From positions 1,054,001 through 1,118,000 of the forward strand of contig NW_026870532.1 of the NCBI RefSeq assembly GCF_963576545.1: a stretch of DNA of 64,000 nt. Direction: 5' to 3'. This stretch comes from Limanda limanda. Taxonomy: Eukaryota > Chordata > Actinopteri > Pleuronectiformes > Pleuronectidae. The translations under genes and the position numbers were made by a program. Numbering within the stretch: position 1 is the stretch's first letter; each line of letters begins with the position of its first letter. Below are positions 33,810 through 47,800 of the stretch, piece after piece. The notes beneath the pieces are model-generated. The model was given only the letters and a program-made list of their open reading frames with translations, did not search any database and was not told the DNA's origin.

Positions 33810-36800
33810 AAGTCTCTCCGACCTTCACAAAAAAAGTTATTCAAGAATATCTCTTTCTCCTATGTGCTTTCATACCTAACCCTAACCCTAACCCTTCCGA
33901 AAGTCGGAGAAGCTCAAGGATGGTACCGATCGATGCGCGCTACCCCATTTAGTGGGGGTAGAGCCTACTTGCAAGTCTCTCCGACCTTCACAAAAAAAGT
34001 TATTCAAGAATATCTCTTTCTCCTATGTGCTTTCATCCCTAACCCTAACCCTTCCGAAAGTCGGAGAAGCTCAAGGATGGTACCGATCGATGCGCGCTAC
34101 CCCATTTAGTGGGGGTAGAGCCTACTTGCAAGTCTCTCCGACCTTCACAAAAAAAGTTATTCAAGAATATCTCCTCAGATTTGGGGGAATTTCGTCGGTC
34201 GACCTCTTCCGAAGGTCGTACAAGCTCGGGGATGGTACCAATCGATCCGCAGGACCCAAATTAGTCCAGATGCAACCACTTTCCAAGTCTCTCCGACCTT
34301 CACAAAAAAAGTTATTCAAGAATATCTCTTTCTCCTATGTGCTTTCATCCCTAACCCTAACCCTAACCCTTCCGAAAGTCGGAGAAGCTCAAGGATGGTA
34401 CCGATCGATGCGCGCTACCCCATTTAGTGGGGGTAGAGCCTACTTGCAAGTCTCTCCGACCTTCACAAAAAAAGTTATTCAAGAATATCTCCTCAGATTT
34501 GGGGGAATTTCGTCGGTCGACCTCTTCCGAAGGTCGTACAAGCTCGGGGATGGTACCAATCGATCCGCAGGACCCAAATTAGTCCAGATGCAACCACTTT
34601 CCAAGTCTCTCCGACCTTCACAAAAAAAGTTATTCAAGAATATCTCTTTCTCCTATGTGCTTTCATCCCTAACCCTAACCCTAACCCTTCCGAAAGTCGG
34701 AGAAGCTCAAGGATGGTACCGATCGATGTGCGCTACCCCATTTAGTGGGGGTAGAGCCTACTTGCAAGTCTCTCCGACCTTCACAAAAAAAGTTATTCAA
34801 GAATATCTCTTTCTCCTATGTGCTTTCATCCCTAACCCTAACCCTAACCCTTTCGAAAGTCGGAGAAGCTCAAGGATGGTACCGATCGATGCGCGCTACC
34901 CCATTTAGTGGGGGTAGAGCCTACTTGCAAGTCTCTCCGACCTTCACAAAAAACGTTATTCAAGAATATCTCTTTCTCCTATGTGCTTTCATCCCTAACC
35001 CTAACCCTAACCCTTCCGAAAGTCGGAGAAGCTCAAGGATGGTACCGATCGATGCGCGCTACCCCATTTAGTGGGGGTAGAGCCTACTTGCAAGTCTCTC
35101 CGACCTTCACAAAAAAAGTTATTCAAGAATATCTCCTCAGATTTGGGGGAATTTCGTCGGTCGACCTCTTCCGAAGGTCGTACAAGCTCGGGGATGGTAC
35201 CAATCGATCTGCAGGACCCAAATTAGTCCAGATGCAACCACTTTCCAAGTCTCTCCGACCTTCACAAAAAAAGTTATTCAAGAATATCTCTTTCTCCTAT
35301 GTGCTTTCATCCCTAACCCTAACCCTAACCCTTCCGAAAGTCGGAGAAGCTCAAGGATGGTACCGATCGATGTGCGCTACCCCATTTAGTGGGGGTAGAG
35401 CCTACTTGCAAGTCTCTCCGACCTTCACAAAAAAAGTTATTCAAGAATATCTCTTTCTCCTATGTGCTTTCATCCCTAACCCTAACCCTAACCCTTCCGA
35501 AAGTCGGAGAAGCTCAAGGATGGTACCGATCGATGCGCGCTACCCCATTTAGTGGGGGTAGAGCCTACTTGCAAGTCTCTCCGACCTTCACAAAAAAAGT
35601 TATTCAAGAATATCTCTTTCTCCTATGTGCTTTCATCCCTAACCCTAACCCTTCCGAAAGTCGGAGAAGCTCAAGGATGGTACCGATCGATGCGCGCTAC
35701 CCCATTTAGTGGGGGTAGAGCCTACTTGCAAGTCTCTCCGACCTTCACAAAAAAAGTTATTCAAGAATATCTCCTCAGATTTGGGGGAATTTCGTCGGTC
35801 GACCTCTTCCGAAGGTCGTACAAGCTCGGGGATGGTACCAATCGATCCGCAGGACCCAAATTAGTCCAGATGCAACCACTTTCCAAGTCTCTCCGACCTT
35901 CACAAAAAAAGTTATTCAAGAATATCTCTTTCTCCTATGTGCTTTCATCCCTAACCCTAACCCTAACCCTTCCGAAAGTCGGAGAAGCTCAAGGATGGTA
36001 CCGATCGATGCGCGCTACCCCATTTAGTGGGGGTAGAGCCTACTTGCAAGTCTCTCCGACCTTCACAAAAAAAGTTATTCAAGAATATCTCTTTCTCCTA
36101 TGTGCTTTCATCCCTAACCCTAACCCTAACCCTTCCGAAAGTCGGAGAAGCTCAAGGATGGTACCGATCGATGCGCGCTACCCCATTTAGTGGGGGTAGA
36201 GCCTACTTGCAAGTCTCTCCGACCTTCACAAAAAAAGTTATTCAAGAATATCTCCTCAGATTTGGGGGAATTTCGTCGGTCGACCTCTTCCGAAGGTCGT
36301 ACAAGCTCGGGGATGGTACCAATCGATCCGCAGGACCCAAATTAGTCCAGATGCAACCACTTTCCAAGTCTCTCCGACCTTCACAAAAAAAGTTATTCAA
36401 GAATATCTCTTTCTCCTATGTGCTTTCATCCCTAACCCTAACCCTAACCCTTCCGAAAGTCGGAGAAGCTCAAGGATGGTACCGATCGATGCGCGCTACC
36501 CCATTTAGTGGGGGTAGAGCCTACTTGCAAGTCTCTCCGACCTTCACAAAAAAAGTTATTCAAGAATATCTCTTTCTCCTATGTGCTTTCATCCCTAACC
36601 CTAACCCTAACCCTTCCGAAAGTCGGAGAAGCTCAAGGATGGTTCCGATCGATGTGCGCTACCCCATTTAGTGGGGGTAGAGCCTATTTGCAAGTCTCTC
36701 CGACCTTCACAAAAAAAGTTATTCAAGAATATCTCTTTCTCCTATGTGCTTTCATCCCTAACCCTAACCCTAACCCTTCCGAAAGTCGGAGAAGCTCAAG

Positions 36801-39800
36801 GATGGTACCGATCGATGTGCGCTACCCCATTTAGTGGGGGTAGAGCCTACTTGCAAGTCTCTCCGACCTTCACAAAAAAAGTTATTCAAGAATATCTCTT
36901 TCTCCTATGTGCTTTCATCCCTAACCCTAACCCTAACCCTTCCGAAAGTCGGAGAAGCTCAAGGATGGTACTGATCTATGCGCGCAACCCCATTTAGTGG
37001 GGGTAGAGCCTACTTGCAAGTCTCTCCGACCTTCACAAAAAAAGTTATTCAAGAATATCTCCTCAGATTTGGGGGAATTTCGTCGGTCGACCTCTTCCGA
37101 AGGTCGTACAAGCTCGGGGATGGTACCAATCGATCCGCAGGACCCAAATTAGTCCAGATGCAACCACTTTCCAAGTCTCTCCGACCTTCACAAAAAAAGT
37201 TATTCAAGAATATCTCTTTCTCCTATGTGCTTTCATCCCTAACCCTAACCCTAACCCTTCCGAAAGTCGGAGAAGCTCAAGGATGGTACCGATCGATGCG
37301 CGCTACCCCATTTAGTGGGGGTAGAGCCTACTTGCAAGTCTCTCCGACCTTCACAAAAAAAGTTATTCAAGAATATCTCCTCAGATTTGGGGGAATTTCG
37401 TCGGTCGACCTCTTCCGAAGGTCGTACAAGCTCGGGGATGGTACCAATCGATCCGCAGGACCCAAATTAGTCCAGATGCAACCACTTTCCAAGTCTCTCC
37501 GACCTTCACAAAAAAAGTTATTCAAGAATATCTCTTTCTCCTATGTGCTTTCATCCCTAACCCTAACCCTAACCCTTCCGAAAGTCGGAGAAGCTCAAGG
37601 ATGGTACCGATCGATGTGCGCTACCCCATTTAGTGGGGGTAGAGCCTACTTGCAAGTCTCTCCGACCTTCACAAAAAAAGTTATTCAAGAATATCTCTTT
37701 CTCCTATGTGCTTTCATCCCTAACCCTAACCCTAACCCTTTCGAAAGTCGGAGAAGCTCAAGGATGGTACCGATCGATGCGCGCTACCCCATTTAGTGGG
37801 GGTAGAGCCTACTTGCAAGTCTCTCCGACCTTCACAAAAAACGTTATTCAAGAATATCTCTTTCTCCTATGTGCTTTCATCCCTAACCCTAACCCTAACC
37901 CTTCCGAAAGTCGGAGAAGCTCAAGGATGGTACCGATCGATGCGCGCTACCCCATTTAGTGGGGGTAGAGCCTACTTGCAAGTCTCTCCGACCTTCACAA
38001 AAAAAGTTATTCAAGAATATCTCCTCAGATTTGGGGGAATTTCGTCGGTCGACCTCTTCCGAAGGTCGTACAAGCTCGGGGATGGTACCAATCGATCTGC
38101 AGGACCCAAATTAGTCCAGATGCAACCACTTTCCAAGTCTCTCCGACCTTCACAAAAAAAGTTATTCAAGAATATCTCTTTCTCCTATGTGCTTTCATCC
38201 CTAACCCTAACCCTAACCCTTCCGAAAGTCGGAGAAGCTCAAGGATGGTACCGATCGATGTGCGCTACCCCATTTAGTGGGGGTAGAGCCTACTTGCAAG
38301 TCTCTCCGACCTTCACAAAAAAAGTTATTCAAGAATATCTCTTTCTCCTATGTGCTTTCATCCCTAACCCTAACCCTAACCCTTCCGAAAGTCGGAGAAG
38401 CTCAAGGATGGTACCGATCGATGCGCGCTACCCCATTTAGTGGGGGTAGAGCCTACTTGCAAGTCTCTCCGACCTTCACAAAAAAAGTTATTCAAGAATA
38501 TCTCTTTCTCCTATGTGCTTTCATCCCTAACCCTAACCCTTCCGAAAGTCGGAGAAGCTCAAGGATGGTACCGATCGATGCGCGCTACCCCATTTAGTGG
38601 GGGTAGAGCCTACTTGCAAGTCTCTCCGACCTTCACAAAAAAAGTTATTCAAGAATATCTCCTCAGATTTGGGGGAATTTCGTCGGTCGACCTCTTCCGA
38701 AGGTCGTACAAGCTCGGGGATGGTACCAATCGATCCGCAGGACCCAAATTAGTCCAGATGCAACCACTTTCCAAGTCTCTCCGACCTTCACAAAAAAAGT
38801 TATTCAAGAATATCTCTTTCTCCTATGTGCTTTCATCCCTAACCCTAACCCTAACCCTTCCGAAAGTCGGAGAAGCTCAAGGATGGTACCGATCGATGTG
38901 CGCTACCCCATTTAGTGGGGGTAGAGCCTACTTGCAAGTCTCTCCGACCTTCACAAAAAAAGTTATTCAAGAATATCTCTTTCTCCTATGTGCTTTCATC
39001 CCTAACCCTAACCCTAACCCTTCCGAAAGTCGGAGAAGCTCAAGGATGGTACCGATCGATGCGCGCTACCCCATTTAGTGGGGGTAGAGCCTACTTGCAA
39101 GTCTCTCCGACCTTCACAAAAAAAGTTATTCAAGAATATCTCTTTCTCCTATGTGCTTTCATCCCTAACCCTAACCCTTCCGAAAGTCGGAGAAGCTCAA
39201 GGATGGTACCAATCGATGCGCGCTACCCCATTTAGTGGGGGTAGAGCCTACTTGCAAGTCTCTCCGACCTTCACAAAAAAAGTTATTCAAGAATATCTCC
39301 TCAGATTTGGGGGAATTTCGTCGGTCGACCTCTTCCGAAGGTCGTACAAGCTCGGGGATGGTACCAATCGATCCGCAGGACCCAAATTAGTCCAGATGCA
39401 ACCACTTTCCAAGTCTCTCCGACCTTCACAAAAAAAGTTATTCAAGAATATCTCTTTCTCCTATGTGCTTTCATCCCTAACCCTAACCCTAACCCTTCCG
39501 AAAGTCGGAGAAGCTCAAGGATGGTACCGATCGATGCGCGCCACCCCATTTAGTGGGGGTAGAGCCTACTTGCAAGTCTCTCCGACCTTCACAAAAAAAG
39601 TTATTCAAGAATATCTCCTCAGATTTGGGGGAATTTCGTCGGTCGACCTCTTCCGAAGGTCGTACAAGCTCGGGGATGGTACCAATCGATCCGCAGGACC
39701 CAAATTAGTCCAGATGCAACCACTTTCCAAGTCTCTCCGACCTTCACAAAAAAAGTTATTCAAGAATATCTCTTTCTCCTATGTGCTTTCATCCCTAACC

Positions 39801-39891
39801 CTAACCCTAACCCTTCCGAAAGTCGGAGAAGCTCAAGGATGGTACCGATCGATGTGCGCTACCCCATTTAGTGGGGGTAGAGCCTACTTGC

Positions 39892-41815
39892 AAGTCTCTC
39901 CGACCTTCACAAAAAAAGTTATTCAAGAATATCTCTTTCTCCTATGTGCTTTCATCCCTAACCCTAACCCTAACCCTTTCGAAAGTCGGAGAAGCTCAAG
40001 GATGGTACCGATCGATGCGCGCTACCCCATTTAGTGGGGGTAGAGCCTACTTGCAAGTCTCTCCGACCTTCACAAAAAACGTTATTCAAGAATATCTCTT
40101 TCTCCTATGTGCTTTCATCCCTAACCCTAACCCTAACCCTTCCGAAAGTCGGAGAAGCTCAAGGATGGTACCGATCGATGCGCGCTACCCCATTTAGTGG
40201 GGGTAGAGCCTACTTGCAAGTCTCTCCGACCTTCACAAAAAAAGTTATTCAAGAATATCTCCTCAGATTTGGGGGAATTTCGTCGGTCGACCTCTTCCGA
40301 AGGTCGTACAAGCTCTGGGATGGTACCAATCGATCTGCAGGACCCAAATTAGTCCAGATGCAACCACTTTCCAAGTCTCTCCGACCTTCACAAAAAAAGT
40401 TATTCAAGAATATCTCTTTCTCCTATGTGCTTTCATCCCTAACCCTAACCCTAACCCTTCCAAAAGTCGGAGAAGCTCAAGGATGGTACCGATCGATGCG
40501 CGCTACCCCATTTAGTGGGGGTAGAGCCTACTAGCAAGTCTCTCCGACCTTCACAAAAAAAGTTATTCAAGAATATCTCTTTCTCCTATGTGCTTTCATC
40601 CCTAACCCTAACCCTAACCCTTCCGAAAGTCGGAGAAGCTCAAGGATGGTACCGATCGATGCGCGCTACCCCATTTAGTGGGGGTAGAGCCTACTTGCAA
40701 GTCTCTCCGACCTTCACAAAAAAAGTTATTCAAGAATATCTCTTTCTCCTATGTGCTTTCATCCCTAACCCTAACCCTAACCCTTCCGAAAGTCGGAGAA
40801 GCTCAAGGATGGTACCGATCGATGCGCGCTACCCCATTTAGTGGGGGTAGAGCCTACTTGCAAGTCTCTCCGACCTTCACAAAAAAAGTTATTCAAGAAT
40901 ATCTCCTCAGATTTGGGGGAATTTCGTCGGTCGACCTCTTCCGAAGGTCGTACAAGCTCGGGGATGGTACCAATCGATCCGCAGGACCCAAATTAGTCCA
41001 GATGCAACCACTTTCCAAGTCTCTCCGACCTTCACAAAAAAAGTTATTCAAGAATATCTCTTTCTCCTATGTGCTTTCATCCCTAACCCTAACCCTAACC
41101 CTTCCGAAAGTCGGAGAAGCTCAAGGATGGTACCGATCGATGCGCGCTACCCCATTTAGTGGGGGTAGAGCCTACTTGCAAGTCTCTCCGACCTTCACAA
41201 AAAAAGTTATTCAAGAATATCTCTTTCTCCTATGTGCTTTCATCCCTAACCCTAACCCTAACCCTTCCGAAAGTCGGAGAAGCTCAAGGATGGTACCGAT
41301 CGATGCGCGCTACCCCATTTAGTGGGGGTAGAGCCTACTTGCAAGTCTCTCCGACCTTCACAAAAAAAGTTATTCAAGAATATCTCCTCAGATTTGGGGG
41401 AATTTCGTCGGTCGACCTCTTCCAAAGGTCGTACAAGCTCTGGGATGGTACCAATCGATCCGCAGGACCCAAATTAGTCCAGATGCAACCACTTTCCAAG
41501 TCTCTCCGACCTTCACAAAAAAAGTTATTCAAGAATATCTCCTCAGATTTGGGGGAATTTCGTCGGTCGACCTCTTCCGAAGGTCGTACAAGCTCGGGGA
41601 TGGTACCAATCGATCTGCAGGACCCAAATTAGTCCAGATGCAACCACTTTCCAAGTCTCTCCGACCTTCACAAAAAAAGTTATTCAAGAATATCTCTTTC
41701 TCCTATGTGCTTTCATCCCTAACCCTAACCCTAACCCTTCCGAAAGTCGGAGAAGCTCAAGGATGGTACCGATCGATGTGCGCTACCCCATTTAGTGGGG
41801 GTAGAGCCTACTTGC
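39892..41815 (+). repeat. 12-monomer higher-order repeat, copy 4
   Basis: 1,924 bp in the same monomer order with the same diagnostic variants as copies 1 and 3; offset 8,006 bp from copy 3. Confidence 0.92.
41343..41652 (+). repeat. B-B doublet 7
   Basis: Same three-variant signature; part of 12-monomer copy 4. Confidence 0.93.
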
Positions 41816-44800
41816 AAGTCTCTCCGACCTTCACAAAAAAAGTTATTCAAGAATATCTCTTTCTCCTATGTGCTTTCATCCCTAACCCTAACCCTAACCC
41901 TTCCGAAAGTCGGAGAAGCTCAAGGATGGTACCGATCGATGTGCGCTACCCCATTTAGTGGGGGTAGAGCCTACTTGCAAGTCTCTCCGACCTTCACAAA
42001 AAAAGTTATTCAAGAATATCTCTTTCTCCTATGTGCTTTCATCCCTAACCCTAACCCTAACCCTTCCGAAAGTCGGAGAAGCTCAAGGATGGTACCGATC
42101 GATGCGCGCTACCCCATTTAGTGGGGGTAGAGCCTACTTGCAAGTCTCTCCGACCTTCACAAAAAAAGTTATTCAAGAATATCTCCTCAGATTTGGGGGA
42201 ATTTCGTCGGTCGACCTCTTCCGAAGGTCGTACAAGCTCTGGGATGGTACCAATCGATCCGCAGGACCCAAATTAGTCCAGATGCAACCACTTTCCAAGT
42301 CTCTCCGACCTTCACAAAAAAAGTTATTCAAGAATATCTCTTTCTCCTATGTGCTTTCATCCCTAACCCTAACCCTAACCCTTCCAAAAGTCGGAGAAGC
42401 TCAAGGATGGTACCGATCGATGCGCGCTACCCCATTTAGTGGGGGTAGAGCCTACTAGCAAGTCTCTCCGACCTTCACAAAAAAAGTTATTCAAGAATAT
42501 CTCTTTCTCCTATGTGCTTTCATCCCTAACCCTAACCCTAACCCTTCCGAAAGTCGGAGAAGCTCAAGGATGGTACCGATCGATGCGCGCTACCCCATTT
42601 AGTGGGGGTAGAGCCTACTTGCAAGTCTCTCCGACCTTCACAAAAAAAGTTATTCAAGAATATCTCTTTCTCCTATGTGCTTTCATCCCTAACCCTAACC
42701 CTAACCCTTCCGAAAGTCGGAGAAGCTCAAGGATGGTACCGATCGATGCGCGCTACCCCATTTAGTGGGGGTAGAGCCTACTTGCAAGTCTCTCCGACCT
42801 TCACAAAAAAAGTTATTCAAGAATATCTCCTCAGATTTGGGGGAATTTCGTCGGTCGACCTCTTCCGAAGGTCGTACAAGCTCGGGGATGGTACCAATCG
42901 ATCCGCAGGACCCAAATTAGTCCAGATGCAACCACTTTCCAAGTCTCTCCGACCTTCACAAAAAAAGTTATTCAAGAATATCTCTTTCTCCTATGTGCTT
43001 TCATCCCTAACCCTAACCCTAACCCTTCCGAAAGTCGGAGAAGCTCAAGGATGGTACCGATCGATGCGCGCTACCCCATTTAGTGGGGGTAAAGCCTACT
43101 TGCAAGTCTCTCCGACCTTCACAAAAAAAGTTATTCAAGAATATCTCTTTCTCCTATGTGCTTTCATCCCTAACCCTAACCCTAACCCTTCCGAAAGTCG
43201 GAGAAGCTCAAGGATGGTACCGATCGATGCGCGCAACCCCATTTAGTGGGGGTAGAGCCTACTTGCAAGTCTCTCCGACCTTCACAAAAAAAGTTATTCA
43301 AGAATATCTCCTCAGATTTGGGGGAATTTCGTCGGTCGACCTCTTCCGAAGGTCGTACAAGCTCGGGGATGGTACCAATCGATCCGCAGGACCCAAATTA
43401 GTCCAGATGCAACCACTTTCCAAGTCTCTCCGACCTTCACAAAAAAAGTTATTCAAGAATATCTCTTTCTCCTATGTGCTTTCATCCCTAACCCTAACCC
43501 TAACCCTTCCGAAAGTCGGAGAAGCTCAAGGATGGTACCGATCGATGCGCGCAACCCCATTTAGTGGGGGTAGAGCCTACTTGCAAGTCTCTCCGACCTT
43601 CACAAAAAAAGTTATTCAAGAATATCTCCTCAGATTTGGGGGAATTTCGTCGGTCGACCTCTTCCGAAGGTCGTACAAGCTCGGGGATGGTACCAATCGA
43701 TCCGCAGGACCCAAATTAGTCCAGATGCAACCACTTTCCAAGTCTCTCCGACCTTCACAAAAAAAGTTATTCAAGAATATCTCTTTCTCCTATGTGCTTT
43801 CATCCCTAACCCTAACCCTAACCCTTCCGAAAGTCGGAGAAGCTCAAGGATGGTACCGATCGATGCGCGCTACCCCATTTAGTGGGGGTAGAGCCTACTT
43901 GAAAGTCTCTCCGACCTTCACAAAAAACGTTATTCAAGAATATCTCTTTCTCCTATGTGCTTTCATCCCTAACCCTAACCCTAACCCTTCCGAAAGTCGG
44001 AGAAGCTCAAGGATGGTACCGATCGATGCGCGCTACCCCATTTAGTGGGGGTAGAGCCTACTTGCAAGTCTCTCCGACCTTCACAAAAAAAGTTATTCAA
44101 GAATATCTCCTCAGATTTGGGGGAATTTCGTCGGTCGACCTCTTCCGAAGGTCGTACAAGCTCGGGGATGGTACCAATCGATCTGCAGGACCCAAATTAG
44201 TCCAGATGCAACCACTTTCCAAGTCTCTCCGACCTTCACAAAAAAAGTTATTCAAGAATATCTCTTTCTCCTATGTGCTTTCATCCCTAACCCTAACCCT
44301 AACCCTTCCGAAAGTCGGAGAAGCTCAAGGATGGTACCGATCGATGCGCGCTACCCCATTTAGTGGGGGTAGAGCCTACTTGCAAGTCTCTCCGACCTTC
44401 ACAAAAAAAGTTATTCAAGAATATCTCTTTCTCCTATGTGCTTTCATCCCTAACCCTAACCCTAACCCTTCCGAAAGTCGGAGAAGCTCAAGGATGGTAC
44501 CGATCGATGCGCGCTACCCCATTTAGTGGGGGTAGAGCCTACTTGCAAGTCTCTCCGACCTTCACAAAAAAAGTTATTCAAGAATATCTCTTTCTCCTAT
44601 GTGCTTTCATCCCTAACCCTAACCCTAACCCTTCCGAAAGTCGGAGAAGCTCAAGGATGGTACCGATCGATGCGCGCAACCCCATTTAGTGGGGGTAGAG
44701 CCTACTTGCAAGTCTCTCCGACCTTCACAAAAAAAGTTATTCAAGAATATCTCCTCAGATTTTGGGGAATTTCGTCGGTCGACCTCTTCCGAAGGTCGTA

Positions 44801-47800
44801 CAAGCTCGGGGATGGTACCAATCGATCCGCAGGACCCAAATTAGTCCAGATGCAACCACTTTCCAAGTCTCTCCGACCTTCAAAAAAAAAGTTATTCAAG
44901 AATATCTCTTTCTCCTATGTGCTTTCATCCCTAACCCTAACCCTAACCCTTCCGAAAGTCGGAGAAGCTCAAGGATGGTACCGATCGATGCGCGCTACCC
45001 CATTTAGTGGGGGTAGAGCCTACTTGCAAGTCTCTCCGACCTTCACAAAAAAAGTTATTCAAGAATATCTCTTTCTCCTATGTGCTTTCATCCCTAACCC
45101 TAACCCTAACCCTTCCGAAAGTCGGAGAAGCTCAAGGATGGTACCGATCGATGTGCGCTACCCCATTTAGTGGGGGTAGAGCCTACTTGCAAGTCTCTCC
45201 GACCTTCACAAAAAAAGTTATTCAAGAATATCTCTTTCTCCTATGTGCTTTCATCCCTAACCCTAACCCTAACCCTTCCGAAAGTCGGAGAAGCTCAAGG
45301 ATGGTACCGATCGATGCGCGCTACCCAATTTAGTGGGGGTAGAGCCTACTTGCAAGTCTCTCCGACCTTCACAAAAAAAGTTATTCAAGAATATCTCTTT
45401 CTCCTATGTGCTTTCATCCCTAACCCTAACCCTAACCCTTCCGAAAGTCGGAGAAGCTCAAAGATGGTACCGATCGATGCGCGCTACCCCATTTAGTGGG
45501 GGTAGAGCCTACTTGCAAGTCTCTCCGACCTTCACAAAAAAAGTTATTCAAGAATATCTCCTCAGATTTGGGGGAATTTCGTCGGTCGACCTCTTCCGAA
45601 GGTCGTACAAGCTCGGGGATGGTACCAATCGATCCGCAGGACCCAAATTAGTCCAGATGCAACCACTTTCCAAGTCTCTCCGACCTTCACAAAAAAAGTT
45701 ATTCAAGAATATCTCTTTCTCCTATGTGCTTTCATCCCTAACCCTAACCCTAACCCTTCCGAAAGTCGGAGAAGCTCAAGGATGGTACCGATCGATGCGC
45801 GCTACCCCATTTAGTGGGGGTAAAGCCTACTTGCAAGTCTCTCCGACCTTCACAAAAAAAGTTATTCAAGAATATCTCTTTCTCCTATGTGCTTTCATCC
45901 CTAACCCTAACCCTAACCCTTCCGAAAGTCGGAGAAGCTCAAGGATGGTACCGATCGATGCGCGCAACCCCATTTAGTGGGGGTAGAGCCTACTTGCAAG
46001 TCTCTCCGACCTTCACAAAAAAAGTTATTCAAGAATATCTCCTCAGATTTGGGGGAATTTCGTCGGTCGACCTCTTCCGAAGGTCGTACAAGCTCGGGGA
46101 TGGTACCAATCGATCCGCAGGACCCAAATTAGTCCAGATGCAACCACTTTCCAAGTCTCTCCGACCTTCACAAAAAAAGTTATTCAAGAATATCTCTTTC
46201 TCCTATGTGCTTTCATCCCTAACCCTAACCCTAACCCTTCCGAAAGTCGGAGAAGCTCAAGGATGGTACCGATCGATGCGCGCAACCCCATTTAGTGGGG
46301 GTAGAGCCTACTTGCAAGTCTCTCCGACCTTCACAAAAAAAGTTATTCAAGAATATCTCCTCAGATTTGGGGGAATTTCGTCGGTCGACCTCTTCCGAAG
46401 GTCGTACAAGCTCGGGGATGGTACCAATCGATCCGCAGGACCCAAATTAGTCCAGATGCAACCACTTTCCAAGTCTCTCCGACCTTCACAAAAAAAGTTA
46501 TTCAAGAATATCTCTTTCTCCTATGTGCTTTCATCCCTAACCCTAACCCTAACCCTTCCGAAAGTCGGAGAAGCTCAAGGATGGTACCGATCGATGCGCG
46601 CTACCCCATTTAGTGGGGGTAGAGCCTACTTGCAAGTCTCTCCGACCTTCACAAAAAACGTTATTCAAGAATATCTCTTTCTCCTATGTGCTTTCATCCC
46701 TAACCCTAACCCTAACCCTTCCGAAAGTCGGAGAAGCTCAAGGATGGTACCGATCGATGCGCGCTACCCCATTTAGTGGGGGTAGAGCCTACTTGCAAGT
46801 CTCTCCGACCTTCACAAAAAAAGTTATTCAAGAATATCTCCTCAGATTTGGGGGAATTTCGTCGGTCGACCTCTTCCGAAGGTCGTACAAGCTCGGGGAT
46901 GGTACCAATCGATCTGCAGGACCCAAATTAGTCCAGATGCAACCACTTTCCAAGTCTCTCCGACCTTCACAAAAAAAGTTATTCAAGAATATCTCTTTCT
47001 CCTATGTGCTTTCATCCCTAACCCTAACCCTAACCCTTCCGAAAGTCGGAGAAGCTCAAGGATGGTACCGATCGATGCGCGCTACCCCATTTAGTGGGGG
47101 TAGAGCCTACTTGCAAGTCTCTCCGACCTTCACAAAAAAAGTTATTCAAGAATATCTCTTTCTCCTATGTGCTTTCATCCCTAACCCTAACCCTAACCCT
47201 TCCGAAAGTCGGAGAAGCTCAAGGATGGTACCGATCGATGCGCGCTACCCCATTTAGTGGGGGTAGAGCCTACTTGCAAGTCTCTCCGACCTTCACAAAA
47301 AAAGTTATTCAAGAATATCTCCTCAGATTTTGGGGAATTTCGTCGGTCGACCTCTTCCGAAGGTCGTACAAGCTCGGGGATGGTACCAATCGATCCGCAG
47401 GACCCAAATTAGTCCAGATGCAACCACTTTCCAAGTCTCTCCGACCTTCACAAAAAAAGTTATTCAAGAATATCTCTTTCTCCTATGTGCTTTCATCCCT
47501 AACCCTAACCCTAACCCTTCCGAAAGTCGGAGAAGCTCAAGGATGGTACCGATCGATGCGCGCTACCCCATTTAGTGGGGGTAGAGCCTACTTGCAAGTC
47601 TCTCCGACCTTCACAAAAAAAGTTATTCAAGAATATCTCTTTCTCCTATGTGCTTTCATCCCTAACCCTAACCCTAACCCTTCCGAAAGTCGGAGAAGCT
47701 CAAGGATGGTACCGATCGATGTGCGCTACCCCATTTAGTGGGGGTAGAGCCTACTTGCAAGTCTCTCCGACCTTCACAAAAAAAGTTATTCAAGAATATC

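Larger units (their letters stand above)
30930..38935 (+). repeat. Array segment 8: 8,006-bp unit
   Basis: Order is L, SBLBL, L, LBL, L, LBL, LBB, L, L, SBLBL, L, LBL, L, SBL, LBL, L, L, LBLBL, L, LBL, L, SBL. The first 2.9 kb recur at 38936-41815, an 8,006-bp offset. Inside it, 34.7-36.0 kb recurs at 37.6-38.9 kb (offset 2,888). A cluster of private changes lies at 36.64-36.99 kb (GGTTCCGATC, CCTATTTGC, GATCTATGCGCGCAACC). Confidence 0.9.
38936..41815 (+). repeat. Array segment 9: repeat of the start of segment 8
   Basis: Order is L, SBLBL, L, LBL, L, LBL, LBB, L. It matches 30930-33809. Private changes include GGTACCAATCG in an A monomer near 39211 and GCGCCACCCC near 39541. Confidence 0.91.
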
